Shown: one piece after another, positions 57,326 through 64,000 of the stretch
Numbering within the stretch: the stretch's first letter is position 1
Layout: each line of letters starts with the position of its first letter
Source of the DNA: Chloroflexota bacterium
GTDB lineage: Bacteria; Chloroflexota; Dehalococcoidia; Tepidiformales; Tepidiformaceae
Direction: 5' to 3'
Assembly (NCBI GenBank): GCA_016234445.1
Contig: JACRBT010000001.1
Span: 310,001-374,000, forward strand
Length of the DNA stretch: 64,000 bases
Made by a program: the position numbers and the translations under genes
The notes under the pieces: model-generated
Seen by the model: the letters and a program-made list of their open reading frames with translations, nothing else
Databases searched by the model: none
Told to the model about the DNA's origin: nothing

Positions 57326-58718
57326 CGGGCGGCCCATCTGGCCTGAGGGTCCAGTCTTCGAACTTCGCGATGCGGTCGCGGAAGCGAAGCTCGACGTTGC
57401 CGATAGGGCCGTTGCGGTGCTTGGCGACAATCACCTGGGCGACACCCCTGGGGTAGGCAGCGGCGGGCATGTCTTCGTGCGAAGCCATCCATTGTTCCAG
57501 CGAGACGTAGAGCTCTTCACGGCTGAGGAACATGACGACGTCGGCGTCCTGCTCGATCGAGCCCGAGTCCCGGAGGTCGGAGAGCATCGGCGTCCGCGGG
57601 TGGCGGTTTTCGATTGCGCGGGAGAGCTGGGCGAGGGCGATGATGGGGACGTCGAGTTCGCGGGCGAGGCTCTTCAACGTCCGCGAGATGTAGCTGATCT
57701 CCTGGACCCGGTTCTCGCGTCCCGGGATGCCCTCGCCGTGCATGAGCTGGAGGTAGTCGATCACGATCAGGTCGAGGCCGTCCTGGCGCATAGCGAGGCG
57801 GCGGGCCTTGGCCCGGAGTTCGGCCACGGTCAGGACCGGCGTGTCGTCGAACCAGATGTTGGCTTCGGAGAGCTCGCCGGTCGCGCGGATGATCCGGCGC
57901 TCCTCCAGTTCCGTCTGGGTACCGAGCCGGAGCCGCGTCGCCTCAACGTTCGCTTCGGCCGACAGGAGGCGCACGGCCAGCTGCTCCCCGCTCATTTCGA
58001 GCGAGAAGAAGGCGACGTTGGCGCGCTGGCTCACGGCCGCGTTCCGGGCGATGCCGAGGGCGAAGCTGGACTTCCCGACGCTGGGGCGGGCGCCAATGAT
58101 CACGAGGTCCGAGCGCTTCAGGCCGCCGAGGAGGGCGTCGAGGTCGGTGAAGCCGGTCTGGATGGCGGAGAGCTGCTTGCGCTCGAAGGTCTCGGCGTCC
58201 TCTTCCAGGTAGGCCGAAAGCAGCTGGCTGATGTGGACGAAGTCGCGGAAGTTCTCGCCCCCGCGGAGACGCTGGAGCAGGTCTTCGGCGCGGGTGAAGA
58301 CGTGCTCGATCTCGGGCGGGGCCTCGTAGGCCATCTGGAGGATGCCTGTGGCGGCGTGGATGAGACCGCGGTAGGTGGCGTCGCGCTTGACCAGGCGAGC
58401 GTAGAACTCGACCCCGAGGCTTGTCGGCAGCGCCCGGATGACTTCGGCGAGGTAGGTCTGCCCGCCCGTCTGTTCGAGGCGGTCGAGGCGGGCGAGCTCG
58501 TGGGCGACGGTGATCTGGTTGACGGCTTCGTCGCGGTTCCAGAGGGCGAGGCAGGCTTCGTAGACCCAGCCGTTCTTCTCGCGGAAGAAGTCCTGCGCCT
58601 TGAGGATGGGCAGGACCTTGTGGAGCGCTTCGACGTCGACGAGGAGCGCGGCGATAACCGCCTCTTCGGCTTCGATGTCATGCGGGGGGAGGCGTTCGAG
58701 AGCAGCAGGAAATGCCAT
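57318..58718 (-). CDS. dnaB: Replicative DNA helicase
   Basis: 466 residues. Hexameric fork helicase. N-terminal DnaB-N (about 10-110), RecA-like core with Walker A GARPSVGKSS (209-218), Walker B LDLIVIDYLQLM, and motif DSGSIEQDADVVMFL. No inteins. It sits between rplI and the loader genes. No ribosome site or leaderless -10 is seen before the ATG, so it depends on readthrough from rplI. Confidence 0.97.
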   Translation of the reverse strand: MAFPAALERLPPHDIEAEEAVIAALLVDVEALHKVLPILKAQDFFREKNGWVYEACLALWNRDEAVNQITVAHELARLDRLEQTGGQTYLAEVIRALPTSLGVEFYARLVKRDATYRGLIHAATGILQMAYEAPPEIEHVFTRAEDLLQRLRGGENFRDFVHISQLLSAYLEEDAETFERKQLSAIQTGFTDLDALLGGLKRSDLVIIGARPSVGKSSFALGIARNAAVSQRANVAFFSLEMSGEQLAVRLLSAEANVEATRLRLGTQTELEERRIIRATGELSEANIWFDDTPVLTVAELRAKARRLAMRQDGLDLIVIDYLQLMHGEGIPGRENRVQEISYISRTLKSLARELDVPIIALAQLSRAIENRHPRTPMLSDLRDSGSIEQDADVVMFLSREELYVSLEQWMASHEDMPAAAYPRGVAQVIVAKHRNGPIGNVELRFRDRIAKFEDWTLRPDGPPDD

Positions 58719-58793
58719 GGGCGGAGGGGGGACCGGCAGAGAGAATCGCGCCTGAGCGCGGCTGAACTGGTCCCACGCACCTCCTTCCCGGCG

Positions 58794-59405
58794 TTATTCG
58801 GCCTGGGGTTCTTCTTCCTCGGTCTCGGCGGCTTCGGGGTGGCCAGCTTTCGCTGCTGCCTGGGCGGCCGCGTAGGCGGCGGCCTCCTCGGCCTTGCGGG
58901 CGAGGGCAGCCTGCGCCTCGGCTTCGGCAATGAGCTTCGCCACGATCGGCTTCGACTCTTCGTCCGGGACCACGTCCACGTTCACGTCCACCGAAACGTT
59001 GCGGGTGAACTTGATCGTCACCGGGCGGTTGCCCAGTTCGCGGATGGGTTCGGGGAGGAGGACGATGTGGGGGTCCACCTCGATGCCACTGGCGGAGTGG
59101 AGCTTCTCGGCGATGTCGCGGTTGGTGACCGAGCCGAAGAGACGGCCGCTTTCGCCGACGCGGGCTTCGATGGTGATCGTGTAGCCGACGAGGCGGTCGG
59201 TGGTCTTGCGAGCCTCGGTGTCGAGCTTCTCCTGGCGGCGGACTTCCTTCTGGGCCAGCGCCTGGGCGTGCTGGAGGTTGTCGCGGGTGGGAGCGCCGGC
59301 GAGGTTGCGGGGCAGGAGGAAGTTGCGGGCGAACCCGTTCTTCACTTCCTTGACGTCGCCGACCTGCGCGGTACCTTCAACGTCTTCGAAAAAGACGACT
59401 TTCAT
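58794..59405 (-). CDS. rplI: 50S ribosomal protein L9 with C-terminal extension
   Basis: 203 residues; usual L9 has about 150. The N-terminal rRNA-binding domain (MKVVFFEDVEGTAQVGDVKE, NGFARNFLLPRNLA) and the central helix are standard. The last about 50 residues are Ala/Glu-rich and helical (EAEAQAALARKAEEAAAYAA), ending EEEEPQAE, an unusual acidic tail. GAGG precedes the ATG. First gene of the replication operon, in the common rplI-dnaB order. Confidence 0.96.
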   Translation of the reverse strand: MKVVFFEDVEGTAQVGDVKEVKNGFARNFLLPRNLAGAPTRDNLQHAQALAQKEVRRQEKLDTEARKTTDRLVGYTITIEARVGESGRLFGSVTNRDIAEKLHSASGIEVDPHIVLLPEPIRELGNRPVTIKFTRNVSVDVNVDVVPDEESKPIVAKLIAEAEAQAALARKAEEAAAYAAAQAAAKAGHPEAAETEEEEPQAE

Positions 59406-59575
59406 GGGAGAACCTCGATGCCATTTGGGGTGATTGCCGCACTGATTCGCACAGCCGGCCGGTGACGCCCCGGCAGTCCCGAGCGCAACCGTAGACCACT
59501 CATGGTAGCGGCTCAACGCGTTATCGTCGCGCTGGCCGAACCCGGGCGGTTTCTTCACCCCGAACCGCGGTTATG

Positions 59576-59605
59576 ACTGTAGAACGCCTGTTCGCATTCT
59601 GTCAA
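59576..59605 (-). promoter_or_regulatory. Promoter of the rplI-dnaB operon
   Basis: Minus strand TTGACA (59605-59600), 18 bases, TACAGT (59581-59576). The -35 is perfect. It gives a leader of about 160 bases. Confidence 0.65.
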
Positions 59606-59621
59606 GACCGTCACGGGCGCC

Positions 59622-60824
59622 TTAGCGCCGCAGGTTCGCGTTGAACTCCGCCCTGGCCGCCTCCATCCGCTCGGGCTGCAGGTAGAGGTCGAGCGCCGTC
59701 ATCGCCAGCGCCTTGGAAGCGCGGATGGTGGCGGCGTGGGCCTCCGGGGTCGCAGCCGCGTCGGTGAAGCCAGCCGTGTGGTTCCCGGCCATGGTGGGGA
59801 TCCCGAACATGGGATGGATACTCGGCACGACGTAGCTGACGTTCCCCATGTCTGTGCTGGCGGCGACGCTGGAGAGCGCCTGTTCGCGCGAGGCCGAAAC
59901 CGCGCCGAGGCCGGCGAGGTGGCCGGCGTAGGCCCCCGCCATGTGGTCGTTGTTCACCAGGTCGGTGTAGGGCCGGTTCGTCTCGCGGTATTCCAGGCGG
60001 CAGCCGGTGGCCAGCGCCGCGGCTTCGAAGCAGGCCTTCACCTTGACCTTCAGTTCCTCCAACTCCTCCGGGTTCTTCGCCCGGATGAAGTACTCGGCGG
60101 AGGTGTGGTCGGGGATGATGTTTGGCTTGAGCCCGCCGCGGGTGATGACCCCGTGAACGCGGTCGGTCGGGCGCATCTGCTGGCGCGCGAGGGAGACGCC
60201 GTTATAGGCCATGACCATCGCGTCGAGGGCGTTGATTCCCATCCAGGGGAACGCCGAGGCGTGGGCGTTGCGGCCGAAGTAGTCCACTTCCACCGACTGG
60301 ATCGCGATGACGTTCGCCCAGGCGGCGTCGCCGGGGGTCGGGTGCAGCATCATCGCCGCGTCGACGTTTTCGAAGGCGCCGCGCTCGATCATGAAGACCT
60401 TGCCGCCGCCGCCCTCTTCGGCCGGGCTCCCGAGGACGACCACCGTGCCGCTGCCGTCGCCAAGCGCCGCCTTCAGGCCCAGCGCCGTCGCGACGCCCGA
60501 AATGGCGATGAGGTTGTGGCCGCAGGCGTGGCCAATCCCCGGCAGGGCGTCGTATTCGCACATCACCGCGATCGTCGGGGAGCCGCTGCCGGCGACGGCC
60601 TGGAAGGCGGTGGGCATCTCGTAGGCGCCGCGGGTGACGTCGAATCCCTTCGACTCCAGGTAGTCTGTGAGAAGGCCGTGGGCGTGGTGCTCCTGGAAGT
60701 TCAGCTCCGGGTGAGCGTGGATGTCCAGGCTGATGCGGCGGAGCTCTTCTGACGCCTCGTCGATGACCTGGGCGGCCACCGCCCGCAGCAATTCGACGCG
60801 GTTGAGTTCGCTGTTCGCGGTCAC
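59622..60824 (-). CDS. M20 family amidohydrolase (AbgB/ACY1L2-like)
   Basis: 400 residues. Co-catalytic metal residues are seen in HAHPELNFQEH, GHACGHNL, PAEEGGGGK, NAHASAFPW and GNHTAGFTD. This subgroup cleaves aminoacyl or aminobenzoyl amides, and differs from classical aminoacylase. GTG at 60824, preceded by GGGAGA. The substrate is unknown; no transport genes are adjacent. Divergent from the nucleotidyltransferase-like gene. Confidence 0.94.
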   Translation of the reverse strand: MTANSELNRVELLRAVAAQVIDEASEELRRISLDIHAHPELNFQEHHAHGLLTDYLESKGFDVTRGAYEMPTAFQAVAGSGSPTIAVMCEYDALPGIGHACGHNLIAISGVATALGLKAALGDGSGTVVVLGSPAEEGGGGKVFMIERGAFENVDAAMMLHPTPGDAAWANVIAIQSVEVDYFGRNAHASAFPWMGINALDAMVMAYNGVSLARQQMRPTDRVHGVITRGGLKPNIIPDHTSAEYFIRAKNPEELEELKVKVKACFEAAALATGCRLEYRETNRPYTDLVNNDHMAGAYAGHLAGLGAVSASREQALSSVAASTDMGNVSYVVPSIHPMFGIPTMAGNHTAGFTDAAATPEAHAATIRASKALAMTALDLYLQPERMEAARAEFNANLRR

Positions 60825-60904
60825 GGCATGTCTCCCATTCGGCGCGAGATCAGGGCTGGCGGCGGTGCGCGGCCCACGATCAGGAGCCTACCAGAAGAGA
60901 CCGT

Positions 60905-60910
60905 TACTCT
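60905..60910 (+). promoter_or_regulatory. Candidate -10 element (leaderless)
   Basis: TACTCT, six bases before the ATG at 60917. No ribosome site. Confidence 0.45.
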
Positions 60911-60916
60911 GGGTGC

Positions 60917-62038
60917 ATGGCGTTCGCGGGTCCGGTACTCGTCATCTTCCACGGGGGCACGGGGACAGGCCCCGCGGAGTCGCTCGTCGCCCGGGCGCGG
61001 GCCGCCGCCGCCCGGTCCACGGCCGCGACGGCGCTGGCGGCCGGCTTCGAGGCGGTCATCCTCGCCACCGACGGGAGGCCCGCGTTCGCATCGCTCCCCA
61101 GTGGCGTGCTCCTCGACCTCGACGCACCGGGCGAGGCCTTCGACTACGACGCCCGGCTTCGAGGGATCGTCCAGCGCTATGGCCTGCTGAAGCCGGCGGT
61201 CATGGGGTCCGGGTCGGTCCCCCTCGCCGGGATCGACGACTTCCGCCTCATCGCCGAGCAGCTCGAAGCCCGCGACGGCCGCTTCGTCACCAACAACTTC
61301 TTCTCCGCCGACCTCACGGCATGGACGCCCGGGGATGCCCTCGGGCGGCTGGGCCGGATCGAGCGCGACAACGTCCTCCCACGGCGGCTCCGCGACGAAG
61401 CGGGGCTGGCGCCGGTGCTCCTCCCGAGGACGACCGCGACCCAGTTCGACCTCGACACGCCGGCCGACCTGGCCACGCTCGCGCTCACCCCCGGCCTCGC
61501 GCCCGAACTGGCGGAAGCCGTGGAACCGGCGAGGGCCGCGGCCGAACGCTTCCGCCCGCTCCTGCGGCTCCTCTGCGACCGCGAGGGCCAGCTCATCGTC
61601 GCGGGCCGCGTCGGGAGCCAGAGCTGGCAATACCTCGAACGCGAGACCGCCTGCCGCGTGCGGATGTTCAGCGAAGAGCGCGGCCTTGCCACCGCCCCCG
61701 CCGGTCATCGGCCGGCTTCGCTCCTCGGATTCCTCATCGAAGCGGTCGGGTTCGAACGCTTCTTCGAGCGCATGGCCCATCTCGGCGACGCCCTCGTCCT
61801 CGACACGCGCGTCATCGAAGCCCACCTGGGGATAACGCCTTCGCGCGAAGACCGCTTCCAGAGCGACCTCCTCGCCGCGGACGCGATCGCGGACCCGGTC
61901 CTCCGGGGGCTCACCGAGGCCGCGGCGGCCGCGCCGCTGCCCGTGTATCTCGGCGGCCATTCGCTCGTCGCCGGCGGGTTGATGGCCCTGAACGACATCG
62001 CCTGGCGCGAGAACGACATCCGCGAGGGGCGTGGATAG
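60917..62038 (+). CDS. Nucleotidyltransferase-fold protein of unknown function
   Basis: 373 residues. The motif QFDLDTPADLATLAL is the C-terminal signature of GT-A nucleotidyltransferases of the MobA/CofC group, and VMGSGSVPLAGIDDF resembles their product-binding loop. The first strand (VLVIFHGGTGTGPAESL) is unusual: it lacks the standard GGxSxRMG loop. An extra about 170-residue C-terminal region is not in MobA or CofC. Could be a CofC-like enzyme in F420 synthesis or act on another phosphate. The leaderless-type -10 supports the ATG. Confidence 0.6.
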   Translation: MAFAGPVLVIFHGGTGTGPAESLVARARAAAARSTAATALAAGFEAVILATDGRPAFASLPSGVLLDLDAPGEAFDYDARLRGIVQRYGLLKPAVMGSGSVPLAGIDDFRLIAEQLEARDGRFVTNNFFSADLTAWTPGDALGRLGRIERDNVLPRRLRDEAGLAPVLLPRTTATQFDLDTPADLATLALTPGLAPELAEAVEPARAAAERFRPLLRLLCDREGQLIVAGRVGSQSWQYLERETACRVRMFSEERGLATAPAGHRPASLLGFLIEAVGFERFFERMAHLGDALVLDTRVIEAHLGITPSREDRFQSDLLAADAIADPVLRGLTEAAAAAPLPVYLGGHSLVAGGLMALNDIAWRENDIREGRG

Positions 62039-62050
62039 CGGGAGAACCTG

Positions 62051-62701
62051 TCAGGCGGTCCCGGAAGGCACCTCGCCGCGGCGGCCCGGGGAGAGCGCCA
62101 TCGGCGCGCCGCGCTTCCGTTTCATGACATGGGTACGCACTTCCCAGCGCCCGTTGCTGAAGCGCAGGAACGGGGAGAGCGCCTCCCGTTCCGCCGGCGC
62201 CACCTTCCAGAGCTGCATCGCCAGGTCCGATTCGTGGTGCCAGCGCGTCTCGGTCACTTCGAAGCCCAGCGCGAGGTAGGCGTGGTGGGCACGCTCGGAG
62301 AAGGCGTTCGAGGTGAGGATGAAGTCGGACGCGGGGTATTCGGCTTCGAGCCAGCCCATCGCCGCGGCCATCATCCTCCGGCAAACGCCGCGGCCCTCGT
62401 GCTCAGGGGGGACGTGCACCCCCCAGAGGTAGAGCCCCGCCGTGTCCCGGAGGTTGACCGAGAGGCGCCCCACCGCGCGCGGGCCTTCGCAGGCGACGAA
62501 GTGACGGTGGGGGCCGGCCTCACGCGCCCAGGCGAGCTTCGTCCGGGCCCGCTGCGGGTCCTTCAGGTAGCCCAGGTCGAAAGCCGAGTAGGGGAAGCCC
62601 CGTTCGCCCCATGCGGCCATCTGCCGCACGAGGTCTTCGTCCCAGGGCCGCAGGACGAGCCCGTGGCCCTGGATCGGCGGGGGATAAGAGGCGTTCGCCA
62701 T
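62051..62701 (-). CDS. GNAT acetyltransferase
   Basis: 216 residues. Acetyl-CoA loop VHVPPEHEGRGVCRRMMAAA (R/QxxGxG form EGRGVC), preceded by GLYLWG and followed by TSNAFSERAHHAYLALGFE. Substrate unknown. The ATG at 62701 was chosen: TACAGT lies seven bases before it and no other start has a ribosome site. The last 60 residues are basic (KRKRGAPMALSPGRRG). Confidence 0.87.
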   Translation of the reverse strand: MANASYPPPIQGHGLVLRPWDEDLVRQMAAWGERGFPYSAFDLGYLKDPQRARTKLAWAREAGPHRHFVACEGPRAVGRLSVNLRDTAGLYLWGVHVPPEHEGRGVCRRMMAAAMGWLEAEYPASDFILTSNAFSERAHHAYLALGFEVTETRWHHESDLAMQLWKVAPAEREALSPFLRFSNGRWEVRTHVMKRKRGAPMALSPGRRGEVPSGTA

Positions 62702-62708
62702 GCCGTGC

Positions 62709-62714
62709 ACTGTA
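62709..62714 (-). promoter_or_regulatory. Candidate -10 element of the GNAT gene (leaderless)
   Basis: Minus strand TACAGT, seven bases before the ATG at 62701. Confidence 0.45.
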
Positions 62715-62747
62715 GACCAGGAGATGCCCCGGCGTGAATCGCGGGCT

Positions 62748-63260
62748 TCAATGGCCCACGAGGTCGCGCCCGGGGTCGAGGATGGCCTCCATGACGTCGT
62801 CGCGGACGGCGAACCCATGGCGTGCGTAGAGCGTGCGGCTGCGAGGAGTCGGCCAGAGCACGACCGAGTCGACGCCACGCTCCCGGCACCAGGCGAGCGC
62901 GGTTTCGACCAGGAGTTCGCCGGCGCCGCTCCCGCGAAGTTCCAGCTGGAGGTAGACGTTCGTGATGTAGGCGTGATGTTCGAGTTCGGGCACCGGGTTC
63001 GGCACCTTCTCGATCAGCTGCAGCCAGAGGTTCCCGGAGATCTCCCTGGCCGGGGCCTCGACCACCCAGCAACGCCAGGCGCTCCCGGCCGCGAGACGCG
63101 CGGCCATCCATTCTCCGCAGCGGGCCACGAAACCGGCTTCGTCCTCCGTCGCTTCGTTCAGGGCCGACCGGAACTCCCAGCGGAGGCGGGCAAGGGCGGC
63201 GGCATCGGCGGAGGTCGCCAGCCGGATCGCGAGGTGGCCGCCGGGTTCAGGCGCCGGCAA
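62748..63260 (-). CDS. GNAT acetyltransferase
   Basis: 170 residues, start uncertain; TTG at 63260 gives a normal N-terminus (HLAIRLATSADAAALARLRW). The acetyl-CoA loop is VYLQLELRGSGAGELLVETA (RGSGAG), then VVLWPTPRSRTLYARHGFA. It overlaps the hydrolase gene upstream by 14 bases, so the two are co-transcribed. Substrate unknown. Confidence 0.85.
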   Translation of the reverse strand: MPAPEPGGHLAIRLATSADAAALARLRWEFRSALNEATEDEAGFVARCGEWMAARLAAGSAWRCWVVEAPAREISGNLWLQLIEKVPNPVPELEHHAYITNVYLQLELRGSGAGELLVETALAWCRERGVDSVVLWPTPRSRTLYARHGFAVRDDVMEAILDPGRDLVGH

Positions 63261-64000
63261 TGGGGTGCCGCGCGAGGAAGTCGAGGACGGCGGGCGTCGC
63301 CTCGTCCGCGAACTCGATGAAGTAGCCATGCCGCCCGCCCTGGATGATGCGAAGTTCCGCGCCGGGGATCCGCCCGGCGAGCAATGCCGCGTTCGCCGTC
63401 GGGTTGATGGTGTCGTCGCTGCCGTGGATGACAAGCACCGGCGCAGTGATGTGCGGCAGCCCGTCCCAGGCGTCGTGACCCTCGCTGGCGAGGTAGTGCA
63501 TCCGCTGGGCGTAGGCTGGGATCGGGTTCCGGGCGCGCTCCAGGGCCGCCTCGACGTACTCCGGGTGGGTGGCGACGAACGCCGGCGTGACCATCTGGTC
63601 CAGCAGGAAACGGGCGGCCTCCTCCGGGTCCGAGGGCCGATTCGCCATCCGCGCATCGACTTCGGCCGGGCGGCGGACGCCGTGGGCGTTGCCGGGAGTC
63701 GTGCAGCCGAGGACGAGGCCGCCGAGCCGGGAACCATGGTCGATCCCCAGCCGCTGGCAGATGCGCCCGCCCATGGAGATGCCGTAGGCGTGGGCTCGGC
63801 GGATGCCGAGGTGGTCCAGCAGCCCCACGGCGTCGGCCGCGAAGCCCTCAATGCTGTAGGCGGGCTCGCGCGGCTTGTCGCTCTGCCCGGTGCCGCGGTG
63901 GTCCCAGACGATCACCCGGTGGCTGGCCGCGAAGCCGTCGCGGATCATGTCCCAGCCGTGGTGGTCGCCGCCCTGGCCGTTAACCAGGAGGAGCGGCTCA
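63247..64000 (-). CDS. Alpha/beta hydrolase, N-terminus outside window
   Basis: About 250 residues are visible and the N-terminus lies beyond the right edge. The oxyanion/HG-type start is partly visible (LLLVNGQGGDHHGWD). The nucleophile is in YGISMGGRICQRLG, the acid in VIHGSDDTINP and the His in QGGRHGYFIEF. Resembles 3-oxoadipate enol-lactonase and other fold members; a hydrolytic step in degradation of a ring or ester compound is likely. Confidence 0.9.
   Translation of the reverse strand, partial: EPLLLVNGQGGDHHGWDMIRDGFAASHRVIVWDHRGTGQSDKPREPAYSIEGFAADAVGLLDHLGIRRAHAYGISMGGRICQRLGIDHGSRLGGLVLGCTTPGNAHGVRRPAEVDARMANRPSDPEEAARFLLDQMVTPAFVATHPEYVEAALERARNPIPAYAQRMHYLASEGHDAWDGLPHITAPVLVIHGSDDTINPTANAALLAGRIPGAELRIIQGGRHGYFIEFADEATPAVLDFLARHPIAGA

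Noticed and set aside
57192-59465. 757-codon plus-strand frame opposite dnaB and rplI
   Set aside because: Shadow of two certain genes on the minus strand.

Overview
The window is a very GC-rich bacterial chromosome segment. It holds about 67 protein genes on both strands, short intergenic gaps, and no rRNA, tRNA, CRISPR array, insertion sequence or prophage that I could recognise. Gene content suggests an aerobic or microaerophilic heterotroph that degrades fatty or branched acids. The evidence is CaiB/BaiF CoA-transferase, acyl-CoA dehydrogenase, an acyl-CoA mutase, an ACAD10-type phosphotransferase, F420-type luciferase-like oxidoreductases, EthD-fold proteins and a peptide-type ABC substrate-binding protein. 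My best guess is Chloroflexota, near Dehalococcoidia/Tepidiformales; a deep actinobacterium is the alternative. This is inference from style and gene content, not from a marker comparison.

Layout. 1-5.6 kb: truncated ABC substrate-binding protein, aspS, a ModE-like regulator with a membrane protein, a MarR regulator with a histidine phosphatase. 5.6-13.5 kb: MidA-like methyltransferase, peroxiredoxin, two small unknown proteins, CoA-transferase, IscU-type scaffold, radical SAM protein, small HTH protein, THUMP-like methyltransferase. 13.5-18.2 kb: HAD phosphatase, a surface protein with two near-identical 76-residue repeats behind a perfect CRP/FNR-type site, a zinc-ribbon membrane protein, a flavodoxin, an orphan PEP-utilising swivel protein. 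18.2-23.3 kb: carboxylesterase, glnA, SGNH-like hydrolase, EthD protein, LLM oxidoreductase. 23.4-26.4 kb: rpsO and pnp, the latter with a long Gly/Arg tail. 26.4-36.5 kb: P-loop kinase, amidohydrolase, leucyl aminopeptidase, DUF4838 protein, PilZ-like protein, RimI-like acetyltransferase, CGNR regulator, phosphotransferase, second LLM enzyme. 36.5-41 kb: two paralogous ferritin-like proteins (one with a full diiron ligand set, one without), a divergent flavin reductase and an acyl-CoA dehydrogenase. 41-47.6 kb: Phd/PIN toxin-antitoxin pair, YajQ, sugar-dehydrogenase-like propeller, MFS exporter, acyl-CoA mutase, TfoX-N and AsnC-RAM proteins, a 38-residue peptide. 47.7-54 kb: MoxR-DUF58-Bat operon and comF. 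54-55.3 kb: moaD, moaE, NUDIX. 55.3-59.6 kb: rplI-dnaB-dnaD-like-dnaC-like replication operon. 59.6-64 kb: M20 amidohydrolase, nucleotidyltransferase-like protein, two GNATs, truncated alpha/beta hydrolase.

Three points stand out. First, about fifteen genes have a TAnnnT hexamer ending 6-8 bases before the start codon, the mark of leaderless transcription. Second, the diiron pair has the architecture of a catalytic alpha plus a degenerate beta subunit, sits next to a flavin reductase, and may be an undescribed oxygenase. Third, the replication operon encodes a DnaC-type loader with two complete AAA+ modules in one chain. All functional calls were made by reading translated sequence; no database search was possible.
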